This document shows, piece by piece, positions 1 through 6,034 of a DNA stretch of 8,499 nucleotides; positions within the stretch are counted from its first letter, which is position 1, and each line of letters starts with the position of its first letter. Source of the stretch: Chitinophaga pinensis (GTDB lineage Bacteria; Bacteroidota; Bacteroidia; Flavobacteriales_D; Crocinitomicaceae); contig CAMATR010000048.1 of assembly GCA_945861175.1 (NCBI GenBank), positions 1 through 8,499 of the forward strand. Direction: 5' to 3'. A program made the position numbers and the translations under genes. The notes under the pieces were generated by a model. The model was not told where the DNA came from. It made no database searches and was given only the letters and a program-made list of their open reading frames with translations.

Positions 1-458
1 GGTTTTCGAAAGAAGAATTTCAGGATGATTGGCGGATTAATGTTTTGGGTGCGGCTGAAAGTGTTCAATATTTTTTACCACAATTGAAGTTGGCTCAGAA
101 GGCTTCTGTAGTTTTTTTTAGCTCTGTTGCTGCTTCTACCGGAATGCCTTTTCATGCATCAATCGCAATGGCTAAAGGAGCAGTAGAAAGTTTGACTAAA
201 TCACTAGCAGCTGAGCTCGCTCCATCAATTCGTGTAAATTGCATAGCACCTTCTCTGACAGATACACCGCTGGGCGCTAAATTTCTTTCTTCGGATGAAA
301 AAAGAGAAGCTGCAGCTCTTCGGAATCCAATGAAAAAAGTAGGTTCTGCTGAAGAGATGGCTCAGTGTATTGAGTTTCTAATATCTGACGCTTCTGCTTG
401 GATAACGGGTCAAGTTTTGGCTGTAGATGGCGGACTAGGATCTCTTCGGGGAGTTTGA
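1..458 (+). CDS. SDR-family oxidoreductase, 5' truncated, catalytic Tyr replaced by Ile
   Basis: This is the C-terminal ~150 residues of a classical-length short-chain dehydrogenase/reductase. The reading frame is open from base 3, so the N-terminal Rossmann half with its cofactor-binding glycines lies outside the window. Visible family marks are the structural Asn in INVLG (codon 39-41), the VVFFSS strand with the catalytic-position Ser (codon 123-125), the IRVNCIAPS segment after the active-site helix, and the WITGQVLAVDGG C-terminal strand. The usual YxxxK reads IAMAK: the Lys (174-176) is present but the Tyr position, 13 residues after the Ser as expected, is Ile (162-164). The fold assignment is secure, but substrate and activity are unknown. 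I recall related bacterial SDRs with an HASxxxAKGAVE segment that also lack this Tyr, so this may be a subfamily trait and not decay. A terminator overlaps the stop codon, so this is probably the last gene of its transcript. Confidence 0.9.
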   Translation, partial: FSKEEFQDDWRINVLGAAESVQYFLPQLKLAQKASVVFFSSVAASTGMPFHASIAMAKGAVESLTKSLAAELAPSIRVNCIAPSLTDTPLGAKFLSSDEKREAAALRNPMKKVGSAEEMAQCIEFLISDASAWITGQVLAVDGGLGSLRGV

Positions 459-471
459 CTTCCCATTTTTT
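448..471 (+). terminator. Rho-independent terminator overlapping the SDR stop codon
   Basis: GGGGAG (448-453) pairs with CTTCCC (459-464), giving five Watson-Crick pairs and one G-T pair. The loop is TTTGA, and a six-T run follows (466-471). The TGA stop of the SDR gene (456-458) sits inside the loop, so the hairpin uses the last codons of the gene. It would separate the SDR transcript from the lemA cluster. Confidence 0.75.
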
Positions 472-503
472 GTTAATGATAAGTACTCTTTTTATTTTTA
501 TTT

Positions 504-511
504 TACCTTCG
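504..511 (+). promoter_or_regulatory. Putative Bacteroidota -7 element of the lemA operon
   Basis: TACCTTCG matches the Bacteroidota -7 consensus TAnnTTTG at all but one fixed position. It lies 20 bp before the lemA ATG and just after the SDR terminator, which is where a promoter is needed. No clear TTG -33 element sits at the usual spacing. Transcription would start around 516-520, leaving a leader of only about 12-16 nt. The region just before the ATG is A/T-rich with no Shine-Dalgarno site. Confidence 0.5.
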
Positions 512-531
512 TATCTAAATTAATTTTAAAA

Positions 532-1134
532 ATGAGTACATCTAAAATTGCCTTACTATCTGTTCTGGGTCTTCTTTTGTTATTTTTCTTCAATGGTTGT
601 TCTACCTACAATTCAATGGTGGATAAAGAAGAAAATGGTGTAAAGAAAAGTTGGCAGCAAGTGGAAGTTCAGTACCAAGCGAGAATGGATAAAACAAAAA
701 ACCTTTTTGAAATTGTAATGGCGAATGCTGATTATGAAAAATCAACTTTAAAGGATATCGTTGAGGCTCGCGCCAATGCTACGAGGATTACAGTGAATAT
801 TGATGATATGTCGCAGGAAAATCTGGATAAATTTCAAAAGGCACAGGATCAATTCGGTAAATCACTTGGCCGACTATTGGCTGTTTCCGAAAATTACCCC
901 GATTTAAAAGCAAGTGAAGCATTTATTGGTTTCCAGGCCCAATATGAAGGAATGGAAAATCGAATTGCGAAGGCTAGAACTGATTTCAATGATGTTGTGG
1001 GAGATTATAATTCTTATATCCGACGTTTTCCAAAAAATATTTGGGCAGGTATGTTTGGCTTTGATAAAAAAGCCTATTTCCAAGCTCAAGAAGGAGCTGA
1101 GGTAGCTCCAGATATAAAGAGTATGAGAGAATAA
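532..1134 (+). CDS. lemA: LemA family protein, membrane-anchored
   Basis: The protein has 200 residues, a normal length for LemA. A hydrophobic N-terminal segment (about residues 6-20) is followed by FNGCSTYN. Cys23 could be a lipidation site, although Phe at -3 makes the lipobox imperfect, so an uncleaved anchor is also possible. The long helical domain carries the LemA pattern: KKSWQQVEVQYQARMD, then the VEARANAT helix, a heptad-rich middle, and near the C-terminus FNDVVGDYNSYIRRFPKN followed by the FGFDKKAYFQA motif. LemA proteins are exported helical bundles on the cell envelope whose biochemical role is unsettled. They are often encoded beside TPM-domain proteins, as here. A hairpin with a T-run follows 9 bp after the stop codon, so transcription of the next genes may be reduced relative to lemA. 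Confidence 0.95.
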   Translation: MSTSKIALLSVLGLLLLFFFNGCSTYNSMVDKEENGVKKSWQQVEVQYQARMDKTKNLFEIVMANADYEKSTLKDIVEARANATRITVNIDDMSQENLDKFQKAQDQFGKSLGRLLAVSENYPDLKASEAFIGFQAQYEGMENRIAKARTDFNDVVGDYNSYIRRFPKNIWAGMFGFDKKAYFQAQEGAEVAPDIKSMRE

Positions 1135-1143
1135 TTAAATTGA

Positions 1144-1168
1144 GCGACTTCGGTCGCCTTTTTGTTTT
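1144..1168 (+). terminator. UUCG-tetraloop hairpin with T-run between lemA and the first TPM gene
   Basis: GCGAC (1144-1148) and GTCGC (1153-1157) form a perfect 5-bp stem around a TTCG loop. The loop is closed by C-G, the exceptionally stable cUUCGg arrangement. TTTTTGTTTT (1159-1168) follows. This looks like an intrinsic terminator, yet it sits only 4 bp before the ATG of the next gene, which is otherwise arranged as an operon partner. It may therefore act as a partial terminator/attenuator or as an mRNA 3'-end stabiliser for lemA. Confidence 0.75.
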
Positions 1169-1172
1169 ATCA

Positions 1173-1610
1173 ATGACAACAACGGCAACATTATTTTCAG
1201 AATCCCAAAAGGAACTTATTCTTGATGCGATTACTCAGGCAGAAAAGAATACTTCAGGTGAAATTCGTGTTCATTTGGAAGGTAAATGTAAAGATGATCC
1301 TGTCCAACGTGCTTTTCGTGTGTTCAAGAAATTGGGAATGGAAAAAACTAAATTACGCAACGGAGTGCTTTTCTATTTTGCAGTGGCAGATAAGAAATTA
1401 GCAATCATAGGAGACAAAGGAATCCATGAGTTGGTCCCTGAAAACTTTTGGCATTCAATCAAAGAAGAAATGGTGAAAGATTTTAAGCACGAAAACTTTA
1501 CAGAGGGATTGGTGAAAGGAATTTTAGAAGCAGGACAACAATTAAAAGTTCATTTTCCTTATTCTAACGATGATGTAAATGAATTAACAAACGATATTTC
1601 ATTCGAATGA
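1173..1610 (+). CDS. TPM-domain protein without signal peptide
   Basis: The protein has 145 residues from the ATG at 1173. The same frame is open back to a TTG at 1140, but that start would translate the terminator hairpin into a non-conserved leader, so I reject it. The TPM (TLP18.3/Psb32/MOLO-1) domain fills the protein: AEKNTSGEIRVHLE (residues 23-36), KLRNGVLFYFAVADKKLAIIGDKGIHELVP (60-89), and FTEGLVKGILEAGQQLKVHFP (109-129). There is no signal peptide or Gly-rich tail, so it is probably cytoplasmic, unlike its partner. Some TPM domains have acid phosphatase activity, but the role of the bacterial short form is unknown. Its stop overlaps the next start as ATGA, indicating translational coupling. 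No Shine-Dalgarno site is visible. Confidence 0.9.
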   Translation: MTTTATLFSESQKELILDAITQAEKNTSGEIRVHLEGKCKDDPVQRAFRVFKKLGMEKTKLRNGVLFYFAVADKKLAIIGDKGIHELVPENFWHSIKEEMVKDFKHENFTEGLVKGILEAGQQLKVHFPYSNDDVNELTNDISFE

Positions 1611-2404
1611 AAGGGGTCCGCTATTTCTCAATTTTATCGGTAGTTTTCTTTTTTTGGATTTTCAATTCATTATTCGCTCAGGATTTATTGCCCGAGAGAC
1701 CTAAGCCAAATCGCTTGGTGAATAATTTATCTAAAGAGTTTCCCAATTTTATTTCCGCGCAACAAGTGGAGCAATTAGAATCAGAATTGCAGTATTTTGC
1801 TGATACAACATCCAATCAAATAGCTATTGTTATTATAGATGATTTGGGAGGATTAGAACCATGGGAATTTGCAGCCAAAATAATTGATAAATGGGGTATA
1901 GGTCAGGAGAAAGAAGATAATGGTGTTGTTCTGCTTATCAAACCAACAGGTGGAAAAAATGAACGAAAAATATTCATTGGAACTGGACGTGGTTTGGAAG
2001 GGGCAATACCCGATCTTACTTGCAAGGAAATTATTGAAAATGAACTTGTTCCATATTTTAAGAAACAACAATACTTCGAGGGTATTGTAGCGTCAGTTCG
2101 AACTATAGAGTCGCTTTCAATTGGTGAATACAATTCCAAAGAATATACGAAATCAAATAAATCCTCAGAATTACCAGGAGCAATTGTGGTACTTGTAATT
2201 ATTGCGGTTGTGCTCATCATTTCAGCACGAAATAGAGGCGGAGGCGGAGGTTTTACCATGGGTAGAGGTGGTATTTTCTTTGGTGGAGCTGGATTTGGTG
2301 CCTTTGGTGGACATTCAGGCGGCGGCCACGGCGGTGGCTTTGGCGGCTTTGGCGGCTTTGGCGGTGGGAGCTCGGGTGGCGGTGGTGCCGGCGGAAGTTG
2401 GTAA
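1607..2404 (+). CDS. Exported TPM-domain protein with transmembrane anchor and Gly-rich tail (YgcG-like)
   Basis: The protein has 265 residues. A signal peptide (about 1-24, ending SLFA before Gln) leads into a TPM domain (about 36-172) with QIAIVIIDDLGG, the WGIGQEKEDNGVVLLI segment (96-111), and FIGTGRGLEGAIPD (123-136). A transmembrane helix (about 190-206) and a Gly-rich C-terminal tail (210-265, ending GGSW) follow. This layout is typical of YgcG-type proteins: the TPM domain faces the periplasm on a membrane anchor. The ATG overlaps the stop of the preceding TPM gene by 4 bp. The pairing with lemA and a second TPM gene suggests a shared envelope function, possibly protein quality control or envelope maintenance, but that is inference. 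The stop codon abuts the stop of the convergent permease gene. Confidence 0.93.
   Translation: MKGVRYFSILSVVFFFWIFNSLFAQDLLPERPKPNRLVNNLSKEFPNFISAQQVEQLESELQYFADTTSNQIAIVIIDDLGGLEPWEFAAKIIDKWGIGQEKEDNGVVLLIKPTGGKNERKIFIGTGRGLEGAIPDLTCKEIIENELVPYFKKQQYFEGIVASVRTIESLSIGEYNSKEYTKSNKSSELPGAIVVLVIIAVVLIISARNRGGGGGFTMGRGGIFFGGAGFGAFGGHSGGGHGGGFGGFGGFGGGSSGGGGAGGSW
2339..2365 (+). repeat. 9-bp tandem repeat encoding Phe-Gly-Gly units
   Basis: The unit TTTGGCGGC occurs three times in a row (2339-2347, 2348-2356, 2357-2365), with only the last base of the third copy changed. It is in frame and encodes Phe-Gly-Gly units in the Gly-rich tail of the exported TPM protein. The surrounding 2236-2398 region is far richer in G and C than the rest of the window because of its Gly codons. 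Confidence 0.85.
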
Positions 2405-3595
2405 CTATGATATAATGTTTGTTTCCTTATCAAAACGCTTATACGAAACGAGCACAGCAAGTATAGCCAAACCAACCATAACGGTAAAACTTATCGTAAT
2501 CAAGCCGAATTCCAATGTGCCTGCTATTAATTCTTTTGTCGCAAGAACCACATTTACAACCGGAATGGCTGCAGTGATTGCATTTAATTCTATACCTGGG
2601 AAAAATCCAACCATCGCGGGTAAAACCATTACAATATTAAGCGGGGTTATAATACTCTGCGCTTCTTTGAAACTTTTTGCATAAATGGCAACAGGGATCA
2701 TTACTCCAGCAAAAAATACTGTCAAAGGAATCAATAGACTATATAGCATGACTACAAAACCTGGACTCAAAATACTATGAACAATACCAAGTATTTCTTT
2801 ATTGGGAATCAAATCCATCACTTCGATTGAAATAAAAAGACCGAGTAAGGCACATGTTGCAGCGGTAATTCCAGAAAGCACAACTACCCCCATTTTTCCT
2901 AAAAGTATTTGCCAACGAGTAACCGGAGTTGTTAAGAGTGTTTCCATTGTTCCCCGCTCTTTCTCACCAGTAAAAAGATCAATGGCTGGATACATACATC
3001 CAATAAAGCCAAATGCAATGAAAATATAGGGTAGGATACCACCAGCTAATTTTCCAATCATTTCTTTTTCAGAAGCAATATTGACATACTCTGTTGTAAT
3101 TGGATTTATTTTACTCACATCTACTTTTAAAAGATCGTATCGGTTGTAACGCTCTTTTTCTTCAATGATTTTCATATAGGATTCTGCACGCTGTTGCATC
3201 CCCATATCCGTTGCATTGTGATACATTTTTATTTTTACTGAGCTTAAATCTGCAAGTTTTTGTATAATATTCTTGGGAACAACTAAGCCTAGTTGAATAG
3301 AATCTTTTTCAAGATCGCTGAGAAGGGCTAAAGTGTCTTTATAAAAAATAATTTCTTTTTCACCAATTACTTGAGGAATATCATTAAGGTCTTTAAGCAC
3401 TTGGTTATTAGAAGGGCCAACCATGCCGATTTTAATCTTTTTTGTGGCAGCTTCAGTTTGAAAGTCTTCGGATACAGAGATGAATATATTCATTATGACC
3501 GGAAACAGTAGTAAAGGTATAACCAACATTGTCATCATTGTTCGCCGATCTCTAAGTGTATCTTTGAGTTCTTTTAAAAATATTTTCAGGATCAT
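2405..3595 (-). CDS. natB: ABC-2 type permease, NatB-like
   Basis: The protein has 396 residues. It shows the ABC-2 (ABC2_membrane_3) layout: a first membrane helix (about 22-40), a large extracytoplasmic domain (about 41-180), then a cluster of about five or six helices (roughly 185-205, 232-258, 277-305, 316-352, 365-385). The cytoplasmic coupling segment between helices two and three carries the family motif FTGEKERGTMETLLTTPV (208-225). The late IPVVNVVLATKELI segment (344-357) is also typical. The start overlaps the stop of the ATPase gene as ATGA, so the two are coupled and should form one transporter. NatAB of Bacillus exports Na+. Sodium as the substrate here is inferred only from homology, and the family also includes exporters of other compounds. 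The gene ends directly against the convergent TPM gene, with no terminator visible. Confidence 0.9.
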   Translation of the reverse strand: MILKIFLKELKDTLRDRRTMMTMLVIPLLLFPVIMNIFISVSEDFQTEAATKKIKIGMVGPSNNQVLKDLNDIPQVIGEKEIIFYKDTLALLSDLEKDSIQLGLVVPKNIIQKLADLSSVKIKMYHNATDMGMQQRAESYMKIIEEKERYNRYDLLKVDVSKINPITTEYVNIASEKEMIGKLAGGILPYIFIAFGFIGCMYPAIDLFTGEKERGTMETLLTTPVTRWQILLGKMGVVVLSGITAATCALLGLFISIEVMDLIPNKEILGIVHSILSPGFVVMLYSLLIPLTVFFAGVMIPVAIYAKSFKEAQSIITPLNIVMVLPAMVGFFPGIELNAITAAIPVVNVVLATKELIAGTLEFGLITISFTVMVGLAILAVLVSYKRFDKETNIIS

Positions 3596-4368
3596 AATTC
3601 TAGAGTTGATGAATTCTGAACGATTCGGATAAATTCAGCCGTTAGATTTGGTGCTCGCATTTCGGATCGAAAATTTTCCATGCTGCCATTAAAGAGCAGA
3701 TTTCCTTTATGAATAATCGCTAATTCATCACAAAGGAGGTCAACCTCGCTCATTATATGACTCGAAAAAATGACTGTTTTCCCTTCAATTTTGCAATCCC
3801 GAATCAATTGAATAATATTCTCTGCTGTAATGACGTCTAATCCACTTGTTGGTTCGTCAAAAATTACTACTTCAGGATCATGAATCATTGTTCTGCAAAT
3901 GGAAACTTTTTGCTTCATTCCGGTGCTGAGTTTTCCAATTCGTTTGTCTTGAAAGTCATGCATATCCAAAAGTGAATATAAACGCTCTTTTCTTTTTTCA
4001 AAATCATTAGATTGTACGTTGTACAAATCTGCAAAATATTTGATCAATTCATTGGGCGTTAGACGCGCATACAAGCCTGTAGATCCTGTTAGAAAACCTA
4101 TCTTTTTTCTTGCTTCAGATGGATTTTTTATTGCATCGACTCCGGCAATTTTAATGGTTCCGGATGTGGGCTTAAAAATAGTCGCCAGCATGCGCAGTGA
4201 AGTTGTCTTACCAGCACCATTTGGACCTAATAACGAAAATATCTTTCCTGGTTCGCAATTAAAACTAATGCCATTTACAGGTATTGCTTTTTTATCAGTC
4301 GTACCTAGTTCTTTTCTTTGTTGGCGGGTTAATTCGAATTCTTTGAAAAGATTTTCTACTTGTATCAT
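3592..4368 (-). CDS. natA: ABC transporter ATP-binding protein, NatA-like
   Basis: The protein has 258 residues and is a complete nucleotide-binding domain. Visible motifs are Walker A GPNGAGKT (48-55), signature LSTGMKQ (147-153), Walker B VVIFDEP (167-173), D-loop SGLD (175-178) and H-loop His204 in FSSH. Where most ABC ATPases have the Q-loop Gln, it reads IGFLTGSTGLYARLTP (90-105). As I recall, this FLTG-LY-RLTP pattern is typical of NatA-type ATPases. It powers the permease encoded immediately downstream (4-bp overlap). It lies 14 bp behind the unrecognised secreted-protein gene, so it is probably cotranscribed with it. The ATPase role is certain; the transported substrate is not. Confidence 0.92.
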   Translation of the reverse strand: MIQVENLFKEFELTRQQRKELGTTDKKAIPVNGISFNCEPGKIFSLLGPNGAGKTTSLRMLATIFKPTSGTIKIAGVDAIKNPSEARKKIGFLTGSTGLYARLTPNELIKYFADLYNVQSNDFEKRKERLYSLLDMHDFQDKRIGKLSTGMKQKVSICRTMIHDPEVVIFDEPTSGLDVITAENIIQLIRDCKIEGKTVIFSSHIMSEVDLLCDELAIIHKGNLLFNGSMENFRSEMRAPNLTAEFIRIVQNSSTLEL

Positions 4369-4382
4369 TCTGTTATGAGGGA

Positions 4383-5000
4383 TTAATCATGTCGTCCGAG
4401 AACAACGCCAAGGCCTATTCCGCCTCCAAATGCCCAGCCGAACTGGGCAGCTTGCCGCGTTTCAATAAAGGCTGTTGCCGTAATCAAATCATTTATTAAA
4501 TAAGTTGATTTAACCCCAAAAGAACAAGCGTATTTGAGAAAAAAATCATCTGTTTTTTTATTTTTCACAAAATCAAGACCAAGTATATTAGCATAAGGAG
4601 AAACATCCCATTTGTAGGTAGGTGAATAATGGTAACTCAACCCATCAGGAAGCACTAATAATAATATTCCGCCTAAGATTCCAAAAGCGCCAGAGTTTGT
4701 TGTATCAACATCAGCTGCGTTAATCAGGCCTATTCCAAAGAGAACAGGAGCACCAAGTATTCCCATACTTGTATGAAATTGGGTAATGGAATCTTTTCTA
4801 GTGATATAATCAAAATTATAATTCAATCCGAAATTCTTTTTTGTAAGAATTTCGCCATCTAAGGAGTAATTGTTGTAATTAACATTTTGCACAGTCCCCA
4901 TACTATAGCGACCATAAATATGGAATTTGTGGTCCAATAACTGTGATTGAGCAATTGAACCAAAGCACAACAGAACCAAAATTAGTAGTTGTTTCTTCAT
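4383..5000 (-). CDS. Secreted or outer-membrane hypothetical protein
   Basis: I do not recognise this 205-residue protein. A clear signal peptide (about residues 1-18, MKKQLLILVLLCFGSIAQS, then QLLDH) sends it out of the cytoplasm. The mature part alternates polar and hydrophobic or aromatic residues in short runs (HIYGRYSMGTVQNVNYNNY, NFGLNYNFDYITRKD, KWDVSPYANILGLDF). Its Gly-rich C-terminal region (GWAFGGGIGLGVVLG) would suit a small beta-barrel or lipocalin-like fold. The middle (79-117) is hydrophobic with no charge except Asp97 and Asp99, and is followed by LPDGLSYHYSP. The gene sits between the P1-type enzyme (26-bp gap) and the NatA-like ATPase (14-bp gap) on the same strand, which suggests cotranscription. 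It could be an envelope accessory of either neighbour, or unrelated. Confidence 0.8.
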   Translation of the reverse strand: MKKQLLILVLLCFGSIAQSQLLDHKFHIYGRYSMGTVQNVNYNNYSLDGEILTKKNFGLNYNFDYITRKDSITQFHTSMGILGAPVLFGIGLINAADVDTTNSGAFGILGGILLLVLPDGLSYHYSPTYKWDVSPYANILGLDFVKNKKTDDFFLKYACSFGVKSTYLINDLITATAFIETRQAAQFGWAFGGGIGLGVVLGRHD

Positions 5001-5026
5001 TTTAAGATTAAGGTTAAAAAATCCAT

Positions 5027-6034
5027 TTATTCACAAATGCGTCCTTTGTGCTTTTCGTTGTGAAATAGTTCGTCAACACTTCTCATTTCTTCAAGTAATT
5101 CAGCTGAAGGAGGCACACTTTGTAGTGCTCCAAGATCAGGTTGGCCAGCATCTACCCATGCGGTATACCAGATCGATCCAACTGCTATAATTGCTGCACG
5201 CATTCTTCTTTCCACCATACCATTCATGCGCTTATGGTATTCTTGTGAAAATTCATATGAATACACTGGAATTGTTGTATTACCTCTTTGTTCGAAGCTA
5301 TATTTTTTATCACTTGGAAATTCACTTGTAATCTCCTTTTCAATGCGTAAAACAGAATCTAGGGCCATGTGGGATCCTTTGACAGCATCCCAAGCCAACT
5401 CTAGCGTGCTTTTATGGTATCTACTTTTCCCTACAAAATAATCGTAGGATTCAGCATTTATCTCTACTAATCGACTTTCCCACAAACCATGGATACCTCT
5501 TTGTCCAGTATATTGACCATTGTAGTTTTCAGTTGTATGTAAAGGAACATGGGCATCTCCGATATAGTGACCTATATCAGCTGAATACTTAAGGATCAAA
5601 TCGACATTTTTTGTTTCAAAAGCCTTCTGCAATTTCATCTTCATAATATTGATGTGCCAAGGAACAATCCCATAGGCTTGGAGTGTGTCCTCACTGAATT
5701 TTGCAACTGCATCTGTCCATCTTTTGGGCACTATTTGAAAAGGATCTTCACCAACTTTGTAATAGTGGTCCAAGTCTATATAGTGGCATTGGGCTTCACC
5801 TTCTAATGCATAGCGTCTTTTATCGGGATCTACAGCGTGCTCCGTTATATATTCTAAATGTTCTTTGTAAAATCCAAACATTTCTGGAGGAAGCGTGAAT
5901 ATTGCAATTCGATTAATGCGCTTATGACCATAAAAACCCCATTTTTTTTCAAGATGAATTTCACGGCTTCCCCAAGCTAAAAGAAGGGGCGCGAGTAAGA
6001 ATAGGATTATTTTATAGTTTGACCAGTTTGCCAT
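5027..6034 (-). CDS. Zinc-dependent phospholipase C / S1-P1 nuclease superfamily protein
   Basis: The protein has 335 residues. A hydrophobic N-terminus (about 9-21) looks like a signal peptide or anchor. The trinuclear zinc site of the phospholipase C/P1 nuclease fold can be matched ligand by ligand: Trp32 and His37 in WGFYGHKRIN, Asp69 in HAVDPDKR, His84 in CHYIDLDHY, His156, Asp160 and His166 in the HYIGDAHVPLH block, and His182 and Glu186 in IHGLWE. It is therefore probably an active, exported phosphodiesterase acting on phospholipids or nucleic acids; sequence alone does not say which. In P1 and PC-PLC the Trp is the mature N-terminus and binds zinc through its amino group. Here it follows EKK at residues 29-31, so extra processing would be needed for that. 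The first 23 bp overlap the end of the comB-like gene in another frame. No later Met precedes the Trp, so the start is firm. Confidence 0.88.
   Translation of the reverse strand: MANWSNYKIILFLLAPLLLAWGSREIHLEKKWGFYGHKRINRIAIFTLPPEMFGFYKEHLEYITEHAVDPDKRRYALEGEAQCHYIDLDHYYKVGEDPFQIVPKRWTDAVAKFSEDTLQAYGIVPWHINIMKMKLQKAFETKNVDLILKYSADIGHYIGDAHVPLHTTENYNGQYTGQRGIHGLWESRLVEINAESYDYFVGKSRYHKSTLELAWDAVKGSHMALDSVLRIEKEITSEFPSDKKYSFEQRGNTTIPVYSYEFSQEYHKRMNGMVERRMRAAIIAVGSIWYTAWVDAGQPDLGALQSVPPSAELLEEMRSVDELFHNEKHKGRICE

Noticed and set aside
1140..1172. Upstream TTG start for the short TPM protein
   Set aside because: It would translate the UUCG terminator hairpin and add eleven non-conserved residues. 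The ATG at 1173 fits the TPM family better.
1903..2475. Long minus-strand open frame with a proline-rich protein
   Set aside because: It is the mirror of the Gly-rich tail of the TPM gene (Gly codons read as Pro codons on the other strand), has no recognisable domain, and crosses into natB.
2202..2684. Plus-strand open frame of 160 codons
   Set aside because: Its Ala/Val-rich start is a frame-shifted reading of the Gly-rich tail and the rest is antisense to natB. It has no plausible family.
4019..4378. Plus-strand open frame of 119 codons opposite natA
   Set aside because: It is antisense to a well-supported ABC ATPase and shows no recognisable domain.
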